A DNA stretch of 64,000 bases from Alloalcanivorax venustensis ISO4 (GTDB lineage: Bacteria > Pseudomonadota > Gammaproteobacteria > Pseudomonadales > Alcanivoracaceae): contig NZ_ARXR01000008.1 in the NCBI RefSeq assembly GCF_015356855.1, forward strand, positions 100,113 to 164,112. The letters run 5' to 3'. The translations under genes were made by a program, and so were the position numbers. The stretch's first letter is position 1; every line of letters begins with the position of its first letter. Positions 22,959 through 32,879 of this stretch are shown one piece after another. The notes beneath the pieces were generated by a model. It saw only the letters and a program-made list of their open reading frames with translations. It searched no databases and was not told the DNA's origin.

Positions 22959-25108
22959 AGCAGGTTCTGCAAAGTCTGTCCGACGGCTCGACCGTGATCA
23001 CCGAGGCGCCGGCGCCGCTGGTGACGCCCGGCACGGTGCTGATCAACAGCACGCAATCACTGATCTCCGCCGGCACGGAACGCATGCTGGTGGACTTCGG
23101 TAACGCCTCTTATCTGGATAAGGCCCGGCAACAGCCGGAAAAAGTGAAGATGGTGCTGGAGAAAGTGGCCACCGACGGCCTGGCGGCCACGGTGGACGCG
23201 GTGCGCTCCAAGCTCGCCGAGCCACTGCCGCTGGGCTATTGCAATGTGGGTGTCGTGGCCGCCGTCGGCGCCGGGGTGACCGATCTCAAGCCGGGGGACC
23301 GGGTGGCCTCCAACGGACCCCATGCGGATGTGGTGCGGGTAGGCCGGAACCTCTGTGCCCCTGTTCCTGATGCGGTCAGCGATGAGGCCGCCGCGTTCAC
23401 GGTGGTGGCCAGTATCGGTCTCCAGGGTATACGGCTGGCACGCCCGGACCTCGGTGAGGCCTTCGTGGTGACCGGCGCCGGCCTGATTGGTTTGCTCACT
23501 ATTCAGCTGTTGCGCGCCCACGGTTGCCGAGTGCTGGCGATTGACCCGGACCCCGCCAAGCTGGTGCTGGCGGAGCGGTTCGGCGCGGCGGTGTGCAACC
23601 CCGCTAACGGTGAGGATCCGGTGGCGGCCGGGCTGCGTCTGAGCCGGGGCAAGGGGGTGGATGGCGTTATCATTACCGCGTCCACGTCCTCCAATGATCC
23701 GGTGCGCCAGGCGGCCCGGATGAGCCGTACCCGTGGCCGCATCGTGCTGGTGGGCGTGACCGGCCTGCAGCTGGACCGCGCGGATTTCTACGAGAAGGAA
23801 CTCTCTTTTCAGGTGTCCTGCTCCTACGGCCCGGGCCGTTACGACCCGAGCTATGAGGAACAGGGCAACGACTACCCCTATGGCCTGGTGCGTTGGACCG
23901 AGCAGCGTAATTTTGAGGCGGTGCTGGACATGATGGCCGATGGCCGTCTCGACGTCGCGCCGCTGATCAGTCACCGCTTTCCGTTCGACCAGACCCCGGA
24001 AGCGTATCGGACGCTTACCGGTAGCCGCGAGGCGCTGGGTATTCTTTTGCAGTACGACACCGGGGCCGAGAGCGCCGGTAGCCGGGTGGCGTTGCGCGCG
24101 CCCGGGCGGTTTGACCCTGCCAGGCCGGTGGTCGGTTTCATCGGCGCTGGAAATTACGCCTCACGTATTCTGATTCCTGCTTTCAAGGCCGCCGGCGCGC
24201 AGTTTTCCAGCATCGCGACGTCCGGCGGTATCAACGGTGTCATCCACGGCGCGAAAGCGGGCTTCGCCGAGGCGACCACGGATGTGGAAGCGCTGCTGGC
24301 GGACCCGCAGACCACCGCGGTCGCGGTGGCGACCCGGCATAACAGCCACGCCGACTTCGTATGCAGGGCGCTTGATGCGGGTAAGCATGTCTTCGTTGAA
24401 AAGCCGCTGGCGTTAACCGGCGAGCAGCTGGATCAGGTGGAGGCGCACTGGCGCCACAACCTGGATCAGGGCCGGCCTTGCCATCTGATGGTGGGGTTCA
24501 ACCGGCGGTTCGCGCCGCAGGTCCAGACGCTGCGCGTGTTGCTCGATGCGGTGGCCGATCCGAAGTCCTTTATCATCACCGTTAACGCCGGGGCGTTGCC
24601 GGGCGATCACTGGACTCGCGATCAGGACGTCGGCGGCGGCCGCATCCTCGGTGAGGCCTGCCACTTCATCGATCTGATGCGTTACCTTGCCGGCGCCGAG
24701 ATTGTCTCGGTGCAGGCCAGGGGCATGGGACCGACCGCCAACGGTGACGGCACCGAGGATAACGCCACGGTGACACTCGGCTTCGCCGACGGCTCGCTGG
24801 GCACGGTGCATTATCTGGCCAACGGCTCCTCCCGCTTTCCCAAGGAAAGAGTGGACGTGTTCGCCGCCGGCGGCACTCTGCAACTGGATAACTTCCGCAC
24901 CCTCCGAGGTTTCGGTTGGCCGGGCTTCAAACGGCATCGCTTGTGGCGTCAGGATAAGGGCCAGCGCGCTTGCGCGGCGGCGTTTCTCAAAGCCCTGCAG
25001 GAGGGCGCCGAAAGCCCGATTCCCGCCGATCAACTGTTCGAGGTTTCACGGGCGACCATCGAGGCGGCACAGCAGCTAAGAACTCAACAAGGAATGCATT
25101 GGTTATGA
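22955..25108 (+). CDS. Bi-domain oxidoreductase: zinc-type alcohol dehydrogenase-like plus Gfo/Idh/MocA
   Basis: A 717-residue fusion. Residues 1 to about 365 are a medium-chain dehydrogenase-like domain with a Rossmann fold (VVTGAGLIGLLTIQLLRAHG) but without an obvious catalytic zinc set. From about 390 a Gfo/Idh/MocA domain follows: VVGFIGAGNYASRILIPAFK, VFVEKPLALT and GEACHFIDLMRYL. This architecture is a recognised family in polysaccharide loci, often next to heparinase II/III-like genes, as here (29755). The reaction is unsettled; oxidation or epimerisation of a sugar nucleotide or lipid-linked sugar is likely. It overlaps both neighbours by 4 bp. Confidence 0.85.
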   Translation: MKQVLQSLSDGSTVITEAPAPLVTPGTVLINSTQSLISAGTERMLVDFGNASYLDKARQQPEKVKMVLEKVATDGLAATVDAVRSKLAEPLPLGYCNVGVVAAVGAGVTDLKPGDRVASNGPHADVVRVGRNLCAPVPDAVSDEAAAFTVVASIGLQGIRLARPDLGEAFVVTGAGLIGLLTIQLLRAHGCRVLAIDPDPAKLVLAERFGAAVCNPANGEDPVAAGLRLSRGKGVDGVIITASTSSNDPVRQAARMSRTRGRIVLVGVTGLQLDRADFYEKELSFQVSCSYGPGRYDPSYEEQGNDYPYGLVRWTEQRNFEAVLDMMADGRLDVAPLISHRFPFDQTPEAYRTLTGSREALGILLQYDTGAESAGSRVALRAPGRFDPARPVVGFIGAGNYASRILIPAFKAAGAQFSSIATSGGINGVIHGAKAGFAEATTDVEALLADPQTTAVAVATRHNSHADFVCRALDAGKHVFVEKPLALTGEQLDQVEAHWRHNLDQGRPCHLMVGFNRRFAPQVQTLRVLLDAVADPKSFIITVNAGALPGDHWTRDQDVGGGRILGEACHFIDLMRYLAGAEIVSVQARGMGPTANGDGTEDNATVTLGFADGSLGTVHYLANGSSRFPKERVDVFAAGGTLQLDNFRTLRGFGWPGFKRHRLWRQDKGQRACAAAFLKALQEGAESPIPADQLFEVSRATIEAAQQLRTQQGMHWL

Positions 25109-26394
25109 CCTTCGATACCGTATGCGTCGTCGGCCTGGGCTATATCGGCCTGCCCACCGCCGCGGTCTTCGCCGGCCGCCGCAAGAAAGTGATCGGCGTG
25201 GACGTGAACCAGAACGCGGTGGACACCATCAACCGGGGCGAAATCCATATTGTCGAGCCGGAGCTGGATATCGCCGTGCACGCGGCGGTGAAAGAGGGCT
25301 ACCTGCACGCCACCACCGAACCGGAGCCGGCGGACGCGTTTTTGATCGCGGTGCCGACGCCGTTCAAGCGGCAGGCGGACCCGGACGCGGTGCCGGAACC
25401 GGACCTGAGCTTTATCCGCGCGGCGGCCCGTTCGGTGGCGCCGGTGCTGCGCCAGGGCAACCTGGTGATTCTGGAATCCACCTCGCCGGTGGGCGCCACC
25501 GAAGCGATGGCCGCCTGGCTGGCGGAAGCCCGCCCGGATCTGAGCTTTCCCCAGGACGCGGGGGAGGGCGCCGACATCCGCGTGGCGCACTGTCCCGAGC
25601 GGGTGCTGCCCGGGCGCATCATGCACGAGCTGATCGAGAACGACCGCATCATCGGCGGCATGACGCCGGCCTGCGCCGAGGCCGCCGCCGAGCTGTACCG
25701 CACCTTTGTGCGCGGCGACTGCCTGACCACCACGGCGCGCACCGCCGAGATGGCCAAGCTCACCGAGAACGCCTTCCGTGACGTCAACATCGCCTTCGCC
25801 AACGAGCTGTCGATTATCGCCGAGCGGCTGGACATCAACGTTTGGGAATTGATCGCGCTGGCCAACCGCCATCCGCGTGTCAACATTCTGCAGCCGGGCC
25901 CGGGCGTGGGCGGCCACTGCATCGCCGTGGACCCCTGGTTCATCGTCAGCGAGACGCCGGAGCTGGCGCGGCTGATCCGCGCCGCCCGGGAGGTGAACAG
26001 CGGCAAGCCGGACTGGGTGGTGGAAAAAATCAAAACGGCGGTGGGCGAGTTTCTGCAGGCGAACCCGGACAAGCGCGCCGGCGACGTGACCATCGCCTGC
26101 TTCGGCCTGGCGTTCAAGCCGGACATCGACGACCTGCGCGAAAGCCCGGCGCTGGATATCGCCACCCGGGTGGCGGCGGAACACCCCGGGCCGTTGCTGG
26201 CGGTGGAGCCGAACATTCATGCACTGCCGGATCTTCTCTCCGGCCACGGGGCTCGACTCTGTAGTGCCGACAATGCTCTGGCGCACGCCGACATCGTGGT
26301 CGCCCTGGTGGCGCACCGCTCGTTCCGTGCGCTAACCACTGCACATTTACACAATAAAGCAGTGGTGGACGCTTGTGGGCTTTGGACGACCTGA
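25105..26394 (+). CDS. wecC: UDP-N-acetyl-D-mannosamine dehydrogenase
   Basis: A 429-residue enzyme of the UDP-glucose/GDP-mannose dehydrogenase family, WecC type. It has NAD motif GLGYIGLPTAA (10-20), ESTSPVG, HCPERVLPG, the helix with Lys219 and Asn222 (AKLTENAFRDVNIAFANEL), catalytic Cys272 in GVGGHCIAVDPWF, and GLAFKPDIDDLRESP. It oxidises UDP-ManNAc to UDP-ManNAcA, following WecB. I chose ATG 25105, overlapping the upstream stop (ATGA); the longer frame from 24970 lies inside the previous gene. Confidence 0.93.
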   Translation: MTFDTVCVVGLGYIGLPTAAVFAGRRKKVIGVDVNQNAVDTINRGEIHIVEPELDIAVHAAVKEGYLHATTEPEPADAFLIAVPTPFKRQADPDAVPEPDLSFIRAAARSVAPVLRQGNLVILESTSPVGATEAMAAWLAEARPDLSFPQDAGEGADIRVAHCPERVLPGRIMHELIENDRIIGGMTPACAEAAAELYRTFVRGDCLTTTARTAEMAKLTENAFRDVNIAFANELSIIAERLDINVWELIALANRHPRVNILQPGPGVGGHCIAVDPWFIVSETPELARLIRAAREVNSGKPDWVVEKIKTAVGEFLQANPDKRAGDVTIACFGLAFKPDIDDLRESPALDIATRVAAEHPGPLLAVEPNIHALPDLLSGHGARLCSADNALAHADIVVALVAHRSFRALTTAHLHNKAVVDACGLWTT

Positions 26395-26406
26395 GAAGGG
26401 GTTTCA

Positions 26407-27483
26407 ATGAAAGGGGATATTCTCTACGTCCTGACCACGCCGGCTTTCTTTGTTGAAGGCCGTTGTGGTCGGGTCAGCCATGCTTGCGGTTTCGTCGCCG
26501 GCGCGGCCGCTCACGGTAGCCGGATCACGCTGCTTTCCGGGCCGGGCGCTGCGGACTATGTGGCGACACCTGAGGGCGTCGCCTTGCGCTCTTGCCGGCG
26601 CGGCATGTTGTGGTGGCCGAGGTTGATGCTCGAAACGCTACGGTTGTTATTCTCCCACCGGCTGATGGTGGTGCGCTGGCGTCCGGTGATTCCGTTTCTG
26701 TTCTGGCCCGTGCTGTTGATCAACCGCAACGTCTGGGTCGAAGTGAACGCTTTGACGGGTATTGATTCCAACAAGGCCCCGGTGCGGCTGGGGGTGCGTT
26801 TGGCGGTGTGGCTCACGACCCGTCTGTTCAACATAATCACCGTCTCCGAAGTGTCGATGGATCGTATCAAAACCCTCGCGCGGCCGTGCCGGCGCACCTA
26901 TGTGATGCCCAACGGGTTTGATCCGGATCAGCTGATTGATTTCGAACCGCTTTGCGACCCCCGGGTGCCGCCCTGGCTGGTTTACTTCGGTAAGGAGCAG
27001 CCGTATTACGATTGGGAGCTGTTGTACCAGGCCGCCTCTGAACTAACGGAAAGAGGCGTGATCAGCGGGCTGAGGTTGTTCGGTGTTGATCAGGCGCCGT
27101 CGTCTTATCCTTCGGTGTTCGCCCATGGTGCTTTTGACCGGGGGTCGCTGGTGCGGGCGTTGTCCGACATTGAGAACCCCATTCTGGTGGTGCACTCCTC
27201 GGCGTCCGATGCCGCCCGCGCCACCAGTCCGGTGAAGCTGTTCGAGTATGCGGCGCTGGCTTTGCCGATCGTGTGCTCCGGGTCGATGAGCCGGCAGGCC
27301 GGCCGGCTGCACGGCGTTTGGTTTTATCCGGCGGGCGATCAATCCGGGTTGGTCGAGGCGATCCATGAACTGGCCGTGGATTACCCGCTGGCGCGCGAGC
27401 GTGCCGCCGGGTCCAGGGACGTGGCCATGGCGCACTACACCTGGCCGGCGGTGGTGGGCGACTGGCACAAAGGCGCGTTATGA
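26407..27483 (+). CDS. Glycosyltransferase, GT4-like
   Basis: A 358-residue protein. N-terminal VLTTPAFFVEGRCGRVSHAC matches the acceptor-side loop of GT4 enzymes. RNVWVEVNALTGIDSNKA, FNIITVSEVSMDRIK and PNGFDP give the linker typical of the family. The C-terminal half carries ATSPVKLFEYAALALPIVCS, the donor-binding E-x7-E-like region. It probably builds the repeat unit. It overlaps the flippase gene by 4 bp. Confidence 0.8.
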   Translation: MKGDILYVLTTPAFFVEGRCGRVSHACGFVAGAAAHGSRITLLSGPGAADYVATPEGVALRSCRRGMLWWPRLMLETLRLLFSHRLMVVRWRPVIPFLFWPVLLINRNVWVEVNALTGIDSNKAPVRLGVRLAVWLTTRLFNIITVSEVSMDRIKTLARPCRRTYVMPNGFDPDQLIDFEPLCDPRVPPWLVYFGKEQPYYDWELLYQAASELTERGVISGLRLFGVDQAPSSYPSVFAHGAFDRGSLVRALSDIENPILVVHSSASDAARATSPVKLFEYAALALPIVCSGSMSRQAGRLHGVWFYPAGDQSGLVEAIHELAVDYPLARERAAGSRDVAMAHYTWPAVVGDWHKGAL

Positions 27484-28781
27484 AAGCGGGCCGGTTGCGC
27501 GGCACCCTGGTGCGGACCTTCCTGGCCCGGGGGCTGGCCGTATCCGGCAGCCTGTTGCTGATCGTGGTGGCGGGGCGTCTGTACGGCCCGGCCGGGGTCG
27601 GGGTGCTGGCCCTGGCACAGAGCCTGATCCTGGGCGTCGGCACCCTGGCCCGGTACGGGATGGGCGGCACCCTGATGCGCTACGTCGGACGTGAGCCCGG
27701 CGACCCGAACAACCGGATCTATCTGCGCCGGGCGTTGTTGACCGCCTTGTTGGCCAGTGTGCTCGGTGGCGGGCTTCTGTGGGCCTTCCGGGAACCGCTG
27801 GAAGATCTCTTCCAGGCGCCGGGGCTGGCTTCGGCACTCGCCGGTGTCGCCCTGGCTACGCCGGCCTTCACTCTGGCGTTTGTTTTATCCGGCTTTTTCA
27901 AAGGGCTGCGCCGACCGGCTGCCGCGTCTCTGTTAGAGAACGGCGGTATCGCTCTCGGCGTGGTGCCGTTCTTGTTCTTGCTGCGCGGGCTGCATCCGGA
28001 GGGCGAGCTGGCCACGCTGGGTTGGGCCTATGCTCTTTCCTCATGGCTTGTGCTGGCCTTGGCGGCCTGGCCGTTGCGGCGTTGGCACGGCTCACTGGCC
28101 GCTGGCCCGGCGGCGGCCGGGAGGCTTGAGACGCCGCGTGTATTCTTCGCCACCTCGCAGGCGTTCTTTTTCACCAACCTGGCGGTGCTGCTTCAGTCGG
28201 TGGTCGGCATTATGCTGGCCGGCTGGCTGCTGGCCAGTGCCGAGCTCGGGCTGTTCAAGGCGGCGCAGCAGCTCGCGTCCGCGGTGAGTTTCGTATTGGT
28301 TGGGATTAACGCGATTTTCCCGCCGTTGTTCGCCGAGAGCTACCACCAGGGGCGCCCGGAGCGGCTGGCGCGCCTGGCTCGGCAGGGTGCGTTGCTGGGC
28401 ATTCTGATGGCGGCGCCTTTGTTGTTGGTGCTGCTACTGTTTCCCGCCGCCGCTCTGGCCCTGCTTGGCGACGGCTTCGAAGGCGCCGTGCCGCTGTTGC
28501 GGGTGATCGCCGTGGCCCAGCTGGTCAATGTGGCCTGCGGATCCGTGGGTTTTGTTCTCAATATGACCGGCCATGAGGTGCTGATGCGTAATATCAGTCT
28601 GATTTGCGCGCTGCTCAGCCTGAGCCTGTTCCTGATACTGATACCCTGGCTGGGCGCATTGGGCGCGGCTCTGGCGCTGGCGGCGGCTCTGGTGGCCCAG
28701 AATCTGGCGGCGGTTTACTTTGTATGGCGCAGGCTCGGCATCTGGACCCTGCCGGGCTTTAACACGCGGGAGCATCGTTAG
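27480..28781 (+). CDS. Wzx-type oligosaccharide flippase
   Basis: A 433-residue protein with about 12-14 membrane segments in the polysaccharide-synthesis/MOP pattern: RTFLARGLAVSGSLLLIVVA and GRLYGPAGVGVLALAQS at the N-terminus, FFFTNLAVLLQSVVGIMLAG in the middle and repeated helix pairs at the end. It should flip the Und-PP-linked repeat unit to the periplasm, where the polymerase/ligase (candidate at 2660) acts. It is translationally linked to the glycosyltransferase upstream. Confidence 0.85.
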   Translation: MKAGRLRGTLVRTFLARGLAVSGSLLLIVVAGRLYGPAGVGVLALAQSLILGVGTLARYGMGGTLMRYVGREPGDPNNRIYLRRALLTALLASVLGGGLLWAFREPLEDLFQAPGLASALAGVALATPAFTLAFVLSGFFKGLRRPAAASLLENGGIALGVVPFLFLLRGLHPEGELATLGWAYALSSWLVLALAAWPLRRWHGSLAAGPAAAGRLETPRVFFATSQAFFFTNLAVLLQSVVGIMLAGWLLASAELGLFKAAQQLASAVSFVLVGINAIFPPLFAESYHQGRPERLARLARQGALLGILMAAPLLLVLLLFPAAALALLGDGFEGAVPLLRVIAVAQLVNVACGSVGFVLNMTGHEVLMRNISLICALLSLSLFLILIPWLGALGAALALAAALVAQNLAAVYFVWRRLGIWTLPGFNTREHR

Positions 28782-28783
28782 GC

Positions 28784-29758
28784 ATGTCGGAGTCCTCAAG
28801 CAACGCCAAGATTATCTATATTGTCGCCCACGGGCATTCCGGGACCACGCTGCTGGATACCCTGATCGGCAATATGCCCGGGGCCGTCTCTACCGGCGAG
28901 GTGGAACGTATCGCCCAGTGGGCGGTATCGGATGATCCGGATAAGGTCTGCACCTGCGGCGCGCCGATTACCGAGTGTGAGCTTTGGGGGTCCTGTTGTG
29001 ACCGGCTGCGCAGTAACGCCGGCGAAGAGACGCTGACACGCCGCTCGTTCTGGGCGCGTTTCCCGGTGCACCTGGGTGACCATGGCAAGCGATTCTATGT
29101 GGGTTTCCTGCTGCCGTTATTATTGCTGCTGGGTTCTTCGCGCCTGCTGGGTCTGTTCCGGCGTTATGCACCGGTCAGCGCGGCTCTGCGCGCCACCGAT
29201 AACAGCTGGCATTTATTCCGTGCTCTTCAGTCGGTGAGCGGGGCACGGATTATTGTCGACTCTTCCAAGTCGCCGCTGCGTATGAAGGCGCTCTATCTGA
29301 CTCGCCGGGCTCTGGGCCAGCGGCAGCCTTTGTATGTTATTCATATGGTTCGTGACGGTCGGGCTATCGTTTCCTCTTATCAGCGCCGGATACCGCGCAG
29401 CGTGGCTCACTACGCCAACGAATGGCGGCGGCGGCTGTTGTACCGGACGGCCATGCTGTTCACCGTATCCGGGCAGGACAGGCTGACCCTGAAGTACGAG
29501 GATCTGGCCTCGTCTCCGCTGGTGACGTTGCAGGCAATCTGCACCTTCATCGGCGAGCCTGAATCGCTTGCCGGCGAGGCGTTCGAGAACGCCGGTGCGG
29601 TGAAGCATAATGTCAGCGGCAACCCGGCGCGGCTCGATCGCGACGCCCTCGCTCAGGTGCGTCTGGACGAGCGCTGGCGGCAGGAATTGAGCACCGAGGA
29701 TTTGTCGGTTTTTCGTCGCCGGGCCGGTCTTTTAAACCGCTGGCTGGGGTATCGATGA
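28784..29758 (+). CDS. Sulfotransferase family protein
   Basis: A 324-residue protein with the 5'-phosphosulfate loop AHGHSGTTLLDTLIG (residues 15-29, SGTT at 19-22) and the 3'-phosphate region IIVDSSKSPLRMKALYL / HMVRDGRAIVSSY, both typical of PAPS-dependent sulfotransferases. C-terminal LTLKYEDLASSPLVTLQAIC also matches. One short hydrophobic stretch (about residues 105-125) may associate it with the membrane. In this locus it probably sulfates a sugar of the repeat unit or its lipid-linked precursor; PAPS-synthesis genes are not in the window. Confidence 0.87.
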   Translation: MSESSSNAKIIYIVAHGHSGTTLLDTLIGNMPGAVSTGEVERIAQWAVSDDPDKVCTCGAPITECELWGSCCDRLRSNAGEETLTRRSFWARFPVHLGDHGKRFYVGFLLPLLLLLGSSRLLGLFRRYAPVSAALRATDNSWHLFRALQSVSGARIIVDSSKSPLRMKALYLTRRALGQRQPLYVIHMVRDGRAIVSSYQRRIPRSVAHYANEWRRRLLYRTAMLFTVSGQDRLTLKYEDLASSPLVTLQAICTFIGEPESLAGEAFENAGAVKHNVSGNPARLDRDALAQVRLDERWRQELSTEDLSVFRRRAGLLNRWLGYR

Positions 29759-31617
29759 CACTGGCGATGAAGATTCGTACCGCCTGGGCGCTCGGTCCGC
29801 TGAATATCGCCCGGGTGCTGGTCTACCGGTTGAGCCTTAAACTCGGCATCAACCGCGCGGTGCGTCGGCCACCGGCGGCGGTGACCGGGCCTTTCTTCCG
29901 CGCCCCGGACCGGCTTCGCCTGGAGCTTGCCCCCCGCCGGGGATGGTATCAGTGGCGCGAGGCGTTCGGTTTGCGTGTCGACGACGGCGCCGACATGGAA
30001 GCGCCGCCGGAATGGGCACGCAGCCTTGTTACCGGCGTTGCCGTCCCCGACACGGATCGGCCCTGGTGGCGGATCGCGGATTTCGATCCTCGTGTCGGCG
30101 ACATCAAGGGGGTTTGGGAGGCGTCCCGCTACGATTGGGTGCTTGCCTGTGCCCAGCAGGCTCTGGCCGCCCGCGACGCTCGTGAACGCGGCCGTGCGCT
30201 GGACCGGCTTAATGCCTGGCTGAGTGATGCGGCGGAGCGAAACCCGCCATGGCGGGGGCCGAATTGGAAATGCGGTCAGGAAGCGTCGATCCGCGTCATG
30301 CATTTGGCGGCGGCGGCGCTGATGCTGGGACAGGTTTCGCGGCCGGAGCCGGGCTTGCCGGCGTTGTTGGCGGTGCATCTGAAACGCATTGCGCCGACGC
30401 TGCATTACGCCATGGCTCAGGACAATAATCACGGCACTTCCGAGGCGGCGGCGCTGTTCATCGGCGGCAGCTGGCTGGCGTCCCTGGGGTTGCCCGGCGG
30501 CGAGCGCTGGGCCCGGCGCGGGCGTTACTGGCTGGAAAACCGCGCCGAGCGCCTGATCGGCGCCGACGGCAGCTTCAGTCAGTACTCGGTGAACTATCAC
30601 CGTGTGATGCTGGATACCCTGTGCCTGGCGGAATGCTGGCGCCGACAACTGGCCGTGGCGCCGTTCTCTTCCCGCTTTTACGAGCGTGCCCGCGCTGCCA
30701 CCGGCTGGCTGGGTAATCTGGTCGACCCCGGCAACGGGGACGCGCCCAATCTGGGTGCCAACGACGGTGCCCGCTTGATCCCCCTGACTGACAGCGACTA
30801 CCGGGATTACCGGCCGACGGTGCAGGTCGCCTCTGTTTTGTTCGCCGGGGCGCGGGCCTACCCGGACTGCCCGTTGGCGGACCAGGCGCTGCTTTGGCTT
30901 GCTTTGCCGGTACCGGAACCGGTGCGCTCCTGGCAGCATAGCGCGCTTTACGCGGATGGCGGCCTGGCGGTGGCCCGCAGCGGGCCGGCGATGGTGGTGC
31001 TACGCTTTCCCAATTTCCGGTTTCGTCCGGCGCAGAGTGATCTGCTGCATTTGGATCTGTGGCGTGGTGGGGAAAACCTGCTGCGTGATGGCGGCACTTA
31101 CAGCTATAACCCGGGCCAGGAGGACGGCGACTGGCAGGACTATTTTCCGGGCGTGGCCTCTCACAATAGCGTGCAGTTCGACGGCCGCGAGCAAATGCCG
31201 AGGCTGGGCCGCTTCCTGTTCGGCGCCTGGCCTTCGGTGCGGAATCTGGACGGCCCGCGTGCCGATAACGGCGACCAGACCCTGGCCGCCGGTTACCGTG
31301 ACTGGCGGGGTGCCGGTCACTATCGGCGGGTGTGGTTGGAGGCCGGGCGGTTGAAAGTGGAAGACCGGGTCGACGGCTTCAGGGGGGAGGCGCGTCTGCG
31401 CTGGCGGCTTTGCCCCGGTGATTGGCAATGGCGGGGCGACGATCTGGTTAACGGCACGCTTCGCATTCGTGTCGGCGCTGATGTCCGGGTGCGCGAGCGA
31501 CGCCTGGTGCAGGGTTGGGAGTCCCGTTATTACAGCCAAAAAACGCCGCTACCGGTGCTGGAAGTGGTGCTTGAGGAAGCCGGTGTGTTCACCACGGAGT
31601 TTGAATTTCCGACATGA
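29755..31617 (+). CDS. Heparinase II/III-like protein
   Basis: A 620-residue protein: an N-terminal alpha/alpha-toroid (WVLACAQQALAARDARERGR, PPWRGPNWKCGQEASIRVMH, AQDNNHGTSEAAALFIGGSW) with the family's N-x-x-H and Y residues (FSQYSVNYHRVMLD), then a heparinase II/III beta-sandwich (HLDLWRGGENLLRDGGTYSY and SHNSVQFDGREQMPRLGRF). No signal peptide is visible, which is common for members in O-antigen loci. These proteins co-occur with bi-domain oxidoreductases (present at 22955), and their role may be uronate editing or lyase activity rather than heparin degradation. Confidence 0.87.
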   Translation: MTLAMKIRTAWALGPLNIARVLVYRLSLKLGINRAVRRPPAAVTGPFFRAPDRLRLELAPRRGWYQWREAFGLRVDDGADMEAPPEWARSLVTGVAVPDTDRPWWRIADFDPRVGDIKGVWEASRYDWVLACAQQALAARDARERGRALDRLNAWLSDAAERNPPWRGPNWKCGQEASIRVMHLAAAALMLGQVSRPEPGLPALLAVHLKRIAPTLHYAMAQDNNHGTSEAAALFIGGSWLASLGLPGGERWARRGRYWLENRAERLIGADGSFSQYSVNYHRVMLDTLCLAECWRRQLAVAPFSSRFYERARAATGWLGNLVDPGNGDAPNLGANDGARLIPLTDSDYRDYRPTVQVASVLFAGARAYPDCPLADQALLWLALPVPEPVRSWQHSALYADGGLAVARSGPAMVVLRFPNFRFRPAQSDLLHLDLWRGGENLLRDGGTYSYNPGQEDGDWQDYFPGVASHNSVQFDGREQMPRLGRFLFGAWPSVRNLDGPRADNGDQTLAAGYRDWRGAGHYRRVWLEAGRLKVEDRVDGFRGEARLRWRLCPGDWQWRGDDLVNGTLRIRVGADVRVRERRLVQGWESRYYSQKTPLPVLEVVLEEAGVFTTEFEFPT

Positions 31618-32879
31618 AGGTTTTGTATTTCCATCAACATTTCTCGACCCCCAAAGGCTCCGCGGGCACCCGTTCCTATGAGATGGCGCGTCGGCTGCTG
31701 GCGGAAGGGCATCAGGTCACCATGGTGTGCGGCTCCTACCATGGTGGTCAGACGGGCCTGCAGGGGGCGTTCCGCAGGGGCCGCCGCGAAGGCGAGGTGG
31801 ACGGTATCCAGGTGGTGGAGTTCAACCTGGCCTACTCCAATGCCGACGGCTTCCTGAAACGCGCCGGGCTGTTTCTGTTGTTTGCGTTGCGCAGTGTTCT
31901 GGTCGCTTTAACCCGGCGGTACGACGTGGTGTTCGCTACCAGCACGCCGCTGACCGCCGGTATTCCGGGTATCGTGGCGCGCTGGCTGCGCGGCAAGCGC
32001 TTTGTTTTCGAAGTGCGTGACCTGTGGCCGGAGCTGCCCAAGGCGATGGGCGTGATCACCAACCCGCTGGTGTTGTGGTTGATGTCCGGGCTGGAGTGGC
32101 TCTCCTATCACTCCGCGCATCGTCTTGTGGCGCTGTCGCCGGGCATGGCCAAGGGAATCCGGGCGCGCGGTATCGACCCGGCGCGCATCGCCATGATCCC
32201 CAACGGCTGTGACTTCGGCATTTTCGCGGCGCCCGGGCCCGGTTGGCGCCCCGAAGGCGTGGAAGCGACCGATCTGATGGCGATTTTCACCGGCACCCAC
32301 GGTATGGCCAACGGTCTGGATGCAGTGCTGGACGCGGGCGCCGAGCTCAAACGCCGTGGCCGTACCGATATCAAGCTGGTGCTGGTGGGGCAGGGCATGC
32401 GTAAACCGGCGCTGCGCGAGCGCGCCGCCGCCGAGGGCCTGGACGGCGCCGGTGGCGGCCCCCTGGTGTTCCATGATCCGGTTGATAAGGCGCGCCTGGC
32501 CGGCCTGATGGCGGAAGCCGACCTGGGCATGCAGATTCTGGCGAACGTTCCCGCCTTCTACTTCGGCACCTCGCCGAATAAGTTTTTCGATTATATTTCC
32601 GCCGGTCTGCCGGTGCTGAACAACTATCCGGGTTGGCTGGCGTCGATGATCGAAGAGAGCGGGTGTGGTTTTTCCGTGCCCCCGGATGACCCGGTCCGCT
32701 TCGCCGACGCCCTGGAAGCCGCGGCCGACGACCGCGACGCCCTGGCCGCCAAAGGCGACGCCGCCGCGCAACTCGCCCGGGAGCGTTTCGACCGGGATAC
32801 ACTGGGCCGTGATTTCGTGGCCTGGGTGACCCGTGGCGAGCCGCCCGCCGGCCGCGTTCAGGAGGGCCCCGATGCTTAA
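31614..32879 (+). CDS. Glycosyltransferase family 4 (WbuB-like)
   Basis: A 421-residue GT4 enzyme: MKVLYFHQHFSTPKGSAGTR then SYEMARRLLAEGHQVTMVC, the long membrane-near hydrophobic loop (GLFLLFALRSVLVAL), FVFEVRDLWPELPKAMGV, MIPNGCDFGIF, and the C-terminal FDYISAGLPVLNNYPGWLAS. The strong resemblance is to WbuB-type transferases that add the second sugar, often L-FucNAc-like or GlcNAc-like, to Und-PP-linked amino sugars. It overlaps the following sugar-phosphate transferase by 8 bp, consistent with acting right after it. Confidence 0.85.
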   Translation: MKVLYFHQHFSTPKGSAGTRSYEMARRLLAEGHQVTMVCGSYHGGQTGLQGAFRRGRREGEVDGIQVVEFNLAYSNADGFLKRAGLFLLFALRSVLVALTRRYDVVFATSTPLTAGIPGIVARWLRGKRFVFEVRDLWPELPKAMGVITNPLVLWLMSGLEWLSYHSAHRLVALSPGMAKGIRARGIDPARIAMIPNGCDFGIFAAPGPGWRPEGVEATDLMAIFTGTHGMANGLDAVLDAGAELKRRGRTDIKLVLVGQGMRKPALRERAAAEGLDGAGGGPLVFHDPVDKARLAGLMAEADLGMQILANVPAFYFGTSPNKFFDYISAGLPVLNNYPGWLASMIEESGCGFSVPPDDPVRFADALEAAADDRDALAAKGDAAAQLARERFDRDTLGRDFVAWVTRGEPPAGRVQEGPDA

